Shown piece after piece: positions 58,101 through 64,000 of a stretch of DNA of 64,000 bases. The stretch comes from Phlegmacium glaucopus (lineage: Eukaryota; Basidiomycota; Agaricomycetes; Agaricales; Cortinariaceae), in NCBI GenBank assembly GCA_015039465.1, contig MU130378.1, forward strand, positions 748,570 to 812,569, in the 5' to 3' direction. Numbering within the stretch: position 1 is the first letter of the stretch; every line of letters starts with the position of its first letter. Both the position numbers and the translations under genes were made by a program. The notes beneath the pieces are model-generated. The model ran no database searches. It was not told where the DNA came from and was given only the letters and a program-made list of their open reading frames with translations.

Positions 58101-59294
58101 ACAAATCTGCGATCGCGTCCTCGACAACAGGGCTAACGGAGAGGGTAACTTTGGGAGCTAATGGAAGGTCCGCTCCCGTCTTAGCAGCCTCAACGTATGC
58201 CTTCCATAGTTCGGGATCACAGCCCTCCAGATACTTGGTTACATCGAGGAAGCACGCTGTTTGCGAAGCCTTCTTACTCTGCCCAGAGCCCAACCCGATA
58301 CGCCGTCCGCCAACAACCATGACAGTTTCCCAGTTACTACCTTTCAAGTAGGTTTCAATATCCGGTCTGCCGAAGCCATACCGCCGACAATAGTAATCCA
58401 TGAATGCACGAGCTTTCTCAAAATCAACTGTGCTGCCGTCGGATAAAGTTGCTTCGTTTTCGTCGGGTTTTGAAGGTTTCAGCCTTTTAGGGTCCTCTAG
58501 CTTGATAAAACAAGAATATAAAGATCTCAAGGATGGGTGGTAAAGGAAGAGAGAGAACTTACTATGCCCAAGTCATGTAGCTGATAGACAGCCGAGAGAG
58601 CAGCCAAATTCAAGGATTGTTTTTTATCTGCATGGTCTCCAACACCAATGAGAGGGGGGTCGATATCCAATTGGACTGTGGTTCTGTATTGGCGGGCCAT
58701 GGACTTGAGATAAAACAAACGATACGGAAAATATTCCTACCTGTAGACGTATATTTGCTGATTACCCTCTATAACCGCACCCTCTATTGATGTAAACGTA
58801 GGTAGTTTGCCAGCCACCACTTGATAGAAATTGTTGAGAGGACCTTTTGGTGACTGTTTTTGATACTGTTTCAAAGGTACAGGCGACTTGTTGTGTTCTT
58901 TCTCAATATAAGCTTCATTATGATAAGGGCCTGCCAATAGAGTTTTTGTTTGAGGTTTCTTGGAGCGTTTGAAGAGGGAGGAACTTCTTTTGGGACTGAA
59001 CGATGGTTGCTTTGGTGAAGGAGGACCCGATTCAGATGATCTGGAGTGTTTGCGAGTAGCCATTTTCACAGGTTTTTTGGTGGAATGTGCATAAGAAAAG
59101 GGAGAAGGTTGGCCAGATGGTGGTGCCGCACGAGGACGTTTAGCAGGGGGTGGGGAAGAGTTTTGAGTGCGAGGTAAAGAGTGAGTTGCGTGTTGTGAAT
59201 AAGAGCGTTTGATTGTGTATGAAAAGGGTCTGGCCGCTGAGTCAAATTGCATGAGAAGGCGACGCCTATGTACAAAGAGGAGGTCAAATCTCAT
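55129..59294 (-). CDS. DExH-box RNA helicase (DHX36/DHX57-like) with dsRNA-binding-like N-terminus
   Basis: The N-terminus MRFDLLFVHRRRLLMQFDSA, followed by an Arg/Ser-rich stretch, resembles a mitochondrial presequence. A second in-frame ATG (about 59062, MATRKHSRSSESG) would skip it. A dsRBD-like segment (RTTVQLDIDPPLIGVGDHAD, then KKQSLNLAALSAVYQLHDLG) precedes the helicase core. Core motifs are AATGSGKTTQIPQ (I), CTQPRRLAAISVA (Ia), VVDEVHERDIDTDLL (II, DEVH), LMSATID (III), NIAETSITIPDVVYVIDT (V) and QRAGRAGRHRPGEYY (VI). HA2 and OB-fold regions follow; the last exon starts NAMIHPSSVNHR. A Ser/Arg-rich tail ends the protein, roughly 1,300-1,400 residues long. This class unwinds structured RNA; the exact role is unknown. 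Confidence 0.92.
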
Positions 59295-59374
59295 AAGGAA
59301 TCTGGATGGAGTAGTACATGTAAATAAAATAAAAAAGGTATTTACATGTCTTCGGCACTTTCCGCTCCTGTTAT

Positions 59375-60126
59375 TTACGTATTGTTATCCATCCATTTTC
59401 TCGCTGCTTTCTCAATCCCTTCCAAGTAACGCAATCTTATTACAGCAGACTTGGCCTTTTTCCACTCTTGTCTTTCAATCTCTGAGCTAAGTTGGTTAAT
59501 AGCGTCCTCAATATCACCTGTTGTCAACATGAGCTCGATTCAAACATGCAGTCCAAATCACTAACGATGGGTGGTTTCCACAAGCTGTTCAATCTCACTG
59601 CGGTCTTGAGGAGTAGCTTCGTCGATAATTTCTCGAGCTTCCATGACCTTGAGCATGAACGGTGCACCTTCCAGCAAGTCGCTTTCGGTCGTATGAGCCC
59701 CATTCCGTTCCAAAATATATTCTGCACGAGGAAGTGGGCGTGAAAGGCATTGATAGGCTTCATTTAAACGGGACGAGAGTGTGTGAGCGAGGTCTTGTTG
59801 GGTCTTTTGATATGAAATAGTGAGCGAACGTGCGACGGAACTTTTGAATAACATACGGGATTTCTAGTAGCCCAAGTATCTGGATGGCATGCGGCTTGAG
59901 CCTGTCTAAAACGTTGCTTTAGAGTTGGGAGATGGACAGAGAATGGGTTTGGTTCATATGGGAGACCGAAGAGGGCATGGTGTGATATGTTTGAAGAGAT
60001 GGGTGATATTGACCAACAAGAAGTGCATGCTGGTACATTTGAAGGCAAAGGCTTGTGACACGATTGACAGGACAGATTTGAGAAAAGTCTTGTTATTGCA
60101 GCAAGTCGTCGTCCAAGTAAAAACAT
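59375..60126 (-). CDS. Mitochondrial Fe-S cluster co-chaperone Jac1/HscB (J-domain protein)
   Basis: Jac1 passes Isu-bound Fe-S clusters to mitochondrial Hsp70. Exons 60126-59857, 59803-59566 and 59517-59375 give 216 residues. The start MFLLGRRLAAITRLFSNLS is an amphipathic, arginine-containing presequence. A zinc-ribbon-like CQSCHKPL...CTSCW, as in human HSCB, comes next. The J-domain reads LPTLKQRFRQAQAACHPDTW with the HPD motif, and continues LSSRLNEAYQCLSRPLPRAE followed by YILERNG. The C-terminal three-helix domain that binds Isu ends IRLRYLEGIEKAARKWMDNN. It is divergent from the dysferlin-domain gene, with only 29 bp between the two start codons. Confidence 0.94.
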
Positions 60127-60155
60127 TAATTTTATGACGTAATTCACTCTTTGCC
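60127..60155. promoter_or_regulatory. 29-bp divergent intergenic space with CRE-like site
   Basis: The whole gap between the Jac1 and dysferlin-domain start codons is 29 bp. It contains TGACGTAA (60135-60142), a match to an ATF/CREB-type site. Transcription starts of both genes must lie within or beyond this gap, so the 5' UTRs probably overlap or are extremely short. Confidence 0.55.
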
Positions 60156-61546
60156 ATGGATATCCCTCCTCCTCCTCCTCCAGTCTTACAAGACGATGAC
60201 CCCTCTGTAGTTGACCTTGCTCGCAGACGTCTGGCTCCAAGTTCTCCTCTCACTCGTCTCCTTAAACTGCTTAAACTCCGTTCTTTGTCTTCTCCAAAGC
60301 AGCTACTACTAGTAGATGATAATACCCCAGATACATGTGATGATACCCCAATCAACTTGGACAACTCAGCCCTCATCGATCAAGATTTTGTCAAGGATCG
60401 CTACGAATGGGCTGTCCTATACGAAAACCAAAGGGGGCAAGTTCTCTCTTAACTTTCGCAATCTCCACGTTTTCTCAATCAGTTATATCAGAATCACCTT
60501 CTTTTCCATTCCTTACTATTCTAGCCTCTCATTGCTGCCTTCAGACCCTTCTCCCTTCACTCTCCCTTACGCTTCCCTCAAACGTTCAGACCAGCCACCC
60601 ATCACTTTAGAAAGTTACCCCCTTCCAGATGGGAACTGGCATTGGGTCTCTCGTTGTTGGATGGTTGACATGCGCTCAGACTCAGCAGAAGTCCAGCATG
60701 ATGGTTTCGAATATAATTTGATGTTTAGAAAGCACAATTGGAGCCCACGGGTGGGTTTATTCAACGCCCGTGGTTGGGTCAGAAGAAGACGCTGGATACG
60801 TCTCATGGTCCGTCCTGCTAAGCAGAAGAAAGATGATCATGATGGTTTCACCACTCCTTCCACTAGCAGCAAAGACTCGGCAGTATGGACACGTCCCCAC
60901 TCATCCCCTCCCTCTGTTCTTACAAGAGGCGCCGACATCATAGATCATTGGCTACAAACGGAACCAGCCAACGTTTGGTCGGGTGACCCCAAGGCCGACT
61001 GGCAGCGCTGCCTTGATGTGATGAAATTATTTGGCAGAGACGGTCGTAAACTTGAGCTGTGGAGCTTATGGCTCGGATTTTACCACCCAAATCAGTTTCC
61101 GAGTGCTAATAGCAAAGGAAAACGGCGAGAGGATGGAATTGAAACACCCTTACCTTCGGATATCTTCGCAGCCGACATTTTATCCCGAGATTCAGTCTCC
61201 ATTGCACCAAGAGATCGCGTCGTTGCCGTTCTTCGTCAGCATGTAAGTCTTTCCTGAAAATACTTTTCAAACATGGACTCATTTTTTCTTCAAGATACAA
61301 CATCTGCTTCAACTATTCATATTTCCTGAATCGCGTGTCCAATTCCTCACACTACTAAGTCAGGCTGGACTTTGGTCCGAACTAAACATGGGTCCTGGAA
61401 TTCAGTATGGATCCACTGAGATTGACTTTTGGAGTTATGCCAGTGGACTAGGGAAGGAAGATTTGAAGACAGGTCCTTCTGTCCTCCATGATGATGAGTC
61501 TGAGCCGAAGGACTCTCTTTCGAAGCAGTTGGTTTCAAATTCCTAA
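60156..61546 (+). CDS. Dysferlin-domain (peroxin/ferlin) protein, Spo73-like
   Basis: Exons 60156-60436, 60492-61242 and 61295-61546 give 427 residues. It starts with a proline run (MDIPPPPPPVLQDDD). The DysFN part is KDRYEWAVLYENQRGITFFS then IPYYSSLSLLPSDPSPFTLP. The DysFC part is PLPDGNWHWVSRCWMVDM, FEYNLMFRKHNWSPRVGLFN and GWVRRRRWIRLMVRP. A C-terminal helical region follows (WQRCLDVMKLFGRDGRKLEL; RVQFLTLLSQAGLWSELNM). DysF-only proteins in fungi include Spo73, which shapes the prospore membrane, and relatives of peroxisomal Pex30-type proteins; no membrane helices are seen here. The first intron begins GCAAGT, a GC-AG type, and is required to read NQRGITFF. Confidence 0.88.
60437..60491 (+). 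other. GC-AG intron in the dysferlin-domain gene
   Basis: The donor GCAAGTTC matches the GC-AG consensus and the acceptor is ATATCAG. It joins NQRG to ITFFSIPYY in frame. The nearby GT four bases downstream leads to a frame without the DysF domain. Confidence 0.8.
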
Positions 61547-61734
61547 TACATTGCAGCTTTCATTTCAGTTTTTGCACAATGATTACCCTTATACAATTTC
61601 CTGTCAAATATCATTTGCTACGATTACTGGCCATATGGTGCATGCACGGCCAACAATCACGTTATATTTTTTCCTTGAAATCTTTCAATAAACATTTTTG
61701 TAAGGCAAATACTACATAAGTCCTCGCTGATGCC

Positions 61735-63948
61735 ATGTCCAAAAGGTTCGAAGCCAAGTCCTGGATAGACCGGTGTATGCCTTCTCTCCCCAAGGATCCT
61801 TCTCACCCCGCACAGATTGCTGTCCGAACCTACGCACTCGCTCTCTCGCTCTCTCTTGGCCCTTCCCTTTTGCCCTTCATCCTTGCCCTATTATCAAGCC
61901 TAACCAACACCAAAAGATTTAAATTACCATCCACAAAGACAGATCTTGCTACACTCAAACGTGTCCTCAGACGTGAATTGGGGCATGATGGGTTCGCGTT
62001 CTCTCTGACGCTTTGTGTAGCTGGAGGTGCTGCCATTAGGAACCTGTTCCAGAATGCAAATGTGTGCGACCACCAGCTGGATGCGAGTACAGGTGTAGAG
62101 AGGTATGATCCCAGCGGTTCCAGGGTCGCAAGTGCCACCACATTGGGAGCAGGCTCCGGGGGTGTGCGATGTCTCTTGCAACCACTCAATAGTTGCTTTT
62201 TACATGCTTCGCCTGAACAACAAACCTTCATATCCAACGTAATCTCTTCGTTCACTGGCATTCTGCTGCTCCAAGCCGGTCGAGCACGTACTGCCCGTCT
62301 CCGAGCTGCGTCGAAACCGACAAACCAAAGTGGCGCACGGCTTGACCGTACTTCCCCTACACTCGATCTGACTCTCATTCTACTGGTCCGTGCATTAGAC
62401 TCGATTGTACAGACATCTATTCTCCAGAAATCTCAGTCAATTGCTGGTTATGTCAACAATACCCCTAGTTTTGGTGATCAGCCCATATCAAAGCAAGACA
62501 GCAGCCACGGAATTACGCCATATGAGAAGGGGCAGCAGCATCCCGAAGCGCGTCTAGTGCATGAAAAACTGGCAAAGGAGACCTTCAAGAAAGATACACA
62601 TAAAATAAAGGTCAAGTTGACCTCTCGACTCGATGCGTTTGTATTCTGGGCGTGCAGTGCAAGGTTTATTAACTCATTCTCGCCACACACGACCCTCAAT
62701 GACGACATGTATTAATAGGATAATGTGGTGCTTCTTTTATGAGCCTCACAGGTAGGCACTTGAGCACCCAAAGCTGTCCCTTCATTTTTCATTTACTGTC
62801 GTTCTCTTGGATGTAGGCTGCCTAGGTCGTATGTCAAATGGATCAAAACCCTCGCCAACCTTGATGATGCTCTCGTTCAAACCCTACAATTTATTAGAGC
62901 AGGGACATGGTCCTACCGCACGGGCTCTGCCCAGCATAGGCATATCCTCCAAAAGAGTGCTCAAAAACTTGGGCGTCCAGCATCATGGGGTGACCCCTCC
63001 GTTCTCCCAGCGTACGGAGGCGCCATTGCTAATGCGGTATGGAAATCCATCGGCTTACACAGTCGTCCGGGTGTGGGCGGTCTCCCGTGTGAAGTTGTCC
63101 ATGGAAAAACTGGTACGAGTCTGGGTCTCCAACAAAGTTGTACCGCAAATACTGGATTACGCGTCTTGAAGGCTTTTTTAGAGGCTCTTGTAATTTACCT
63201 TCCTGTGAGTAGAATCGTCAGTTCACACACGACGGCAAAAGTTTTAATTTATTATTTTTCATTTCAAAAATATAAGGTACATCTCATACCTGTATTCCTC
63301 ACTCGTCCACAGATCCTTCTCCGCCCCCACCGCATTCTCGAAAAACTTTTGGGAGCCTTCCGCAGCGCGACCTTCCTTTCCTCTTTCATTGGACTATACT
63401 GGTACTCAGTCTGCTTTACACGAACTGTCGTGCTCGCTAAGCTCTTTCCCTTCATCTCACATGATTTCTGGGACGGTCCATTTGGTTGCGTCATGGTTGG
63501 ATGTTTGATGTGTGGAAGCAGTATATGGATTGAGGATGGTAGGAGGCGTGGTGAGATGGCTTTGTATGTCCTCCCACGAGCGTTGAGAGCCTGCTTGCCT
63601 GATACTTGGGTGAAAAGTGGTAATCGGGGTGTCAAAGTGGTCGAACGGTATGATTATTTTGCTATCTATTGCTTTTGATTCAATGGGTTTTGGAATAGCA
63701 TTGCTTTCATCCTATCCATGTCGGTACTGTTGACAGCGGCCACTCATCGACCTGATTCTTTGCGCGGATTATCGCGATGGACATTAGCGTTCACGACTTA
63801 TGGTCCGAATACTGGTTTCTGGAAACGCAGAAGACGTGACCCGAGCATCCCTCCCACACCCTCTATCCCCCCCACACCATTTATCCCCCCTTCTCCTCTT
63901 ATCGTCCCAGAAATTTACGACAGACATGTAAATTCCCCGGAACTTTGA
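61735..63948 (+). CDS. TMEM135-like membrane protein
   Basis: Exons 61735-62663, 62719-62751, 62817-63204, 63277-63647 and 63699-63948 give 656 residues. Hydrophobic helices are seen at TYALALSLSLGPSLLPFILA, GHDGFAFSLTLCVAGGAAIR, FISNVISSFTGILLLQAG, LRVLKAFLEALVIYLPVHLI, ATFLSSFIGLYWYSVCFTRT and FGCVMVGCLMCGSSIWIE. The ordering (long N-terminal soluble part, cysteine-containing loop, then LLGAFRSATFLSSFIGLYWY) matches fungal proteins related to TMEM135, which in animals acts at peroxisomes and mitochondria in lipid and cholesterol handling. A short 33-nt second exon is flanked by good splice sites. The C-terminus has three IPPTP-type repeats. The function in fungi is inferred. Confidence 0.85.
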
Positions 63949-64000
63949 CATATAGTCATATCCCTTATGTATTTAAAGTTACTCACATCATACTTAACAC

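Noticed and set aside
60165..60180. CCT trinucleotide run at the start of the dysferlin-domain gene
   Set aside because: It simply encodes the proline run MDIPPPPPP; not reported as a separate repeat.
61830..62378. 182-codon open frame antisense to the TMEM135-like gene
   Set aside because: It is a shadow of a conserved coding exon and has an Arg/Ser-rich composition typical of reverse-strand reading.
1..64000. CRISPR arrays, bacterial-type operons, ribosome binding sites, riboswitches
   Set aside because: The window is eukaryotic with spliced genes, and I saw no spaced direct repeats or bacterial signals.
1..64000. tRNA or rRNA genes
   Set aside because: I looked for paired box A and box B-like motifs in the intergenic stretches and found none I could defend. 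A covariance-model search would be decisive.

Overview
This window is nuclear DNA of a basidiomycete fungus, most likely an Agaricomycete. Genes sit close together on both strands and are cut by many short introns of about 48-60 nt. The conserved proteins (INCENP, Dcp2, Hsp104, VPS13, AP-2 alpha, Jac1, an Ime2/MAK-type kinase) read as filamentous basidiomycete versions. The window also carries a KDZ-type DNA transposon with CxC cysteine clusters, a group greatly expanded in these fungi.

Layout. A partial unknown gene (1-676, minus) faces INCENP (798-4430). A small zinc-ribbon-like gene (4657-5060, minus) directly abuts the KDZ element (5071-10286). That element holds an intact 649-residue transposase and an opposing accessory gene that is broken by a 450-bp hAT-type MITE with a perfect 8-bp target duplication. 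DCP2 (10485-13022), ribose-phosphate pyrophosphokinase (14129-15454) and an Ime2/RCK-type kinase (15730-19028) follow on the plus strand. NDUFS6 and HSP104 (19583-23657) lie on the minus strand. A NIPA-type magnesium transporter and a DENN-domain protein (23978-31607) are on the plus strand, and a giant VPS13 (31729-43377) is on the minus strand. A 3.3-kb gene-poor stretch holds a Tc1/mariner-like relic and one doubtful small gene. The last part holds a fatty acid elongase, a PH-C2-RasGAP, AP-2 alpha, a DExH helicase, the Fe-S co-chaperone Jac1/HscB, a dysferlin-domain (Spo73-like) protein and a TMEM135-like protein.

Most genes are housekeeping and do not form a shared pathway. Loose themes are membrane traffic and lipid supply (VPS13, DENN, AP-2, elongase, dysferlin-domain protein, TMEM135) and mitochondrial function (NDUFS6, Jac1, possibly the helicase). 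Exon models were built by hand. For INCENP, the transposase, DCP2, PRPS, the kinase, NDUFS6, HSP104, NIPA, DENN, elongase, RasGAP, Jac1, the dysferlin-domain gene and TMEM135, the exon lengths sum to an exact multiple of three.

The most unusual points are an apparent 1-nt microexon in the PRPS gene, a 6-nt microexon through a zinc-ligand motif of NDUFS6, two GC-AG introns, the nested transposon whose removal exactly restores a 596-codon frame, and a 29-bp gap between two divergent start codons.
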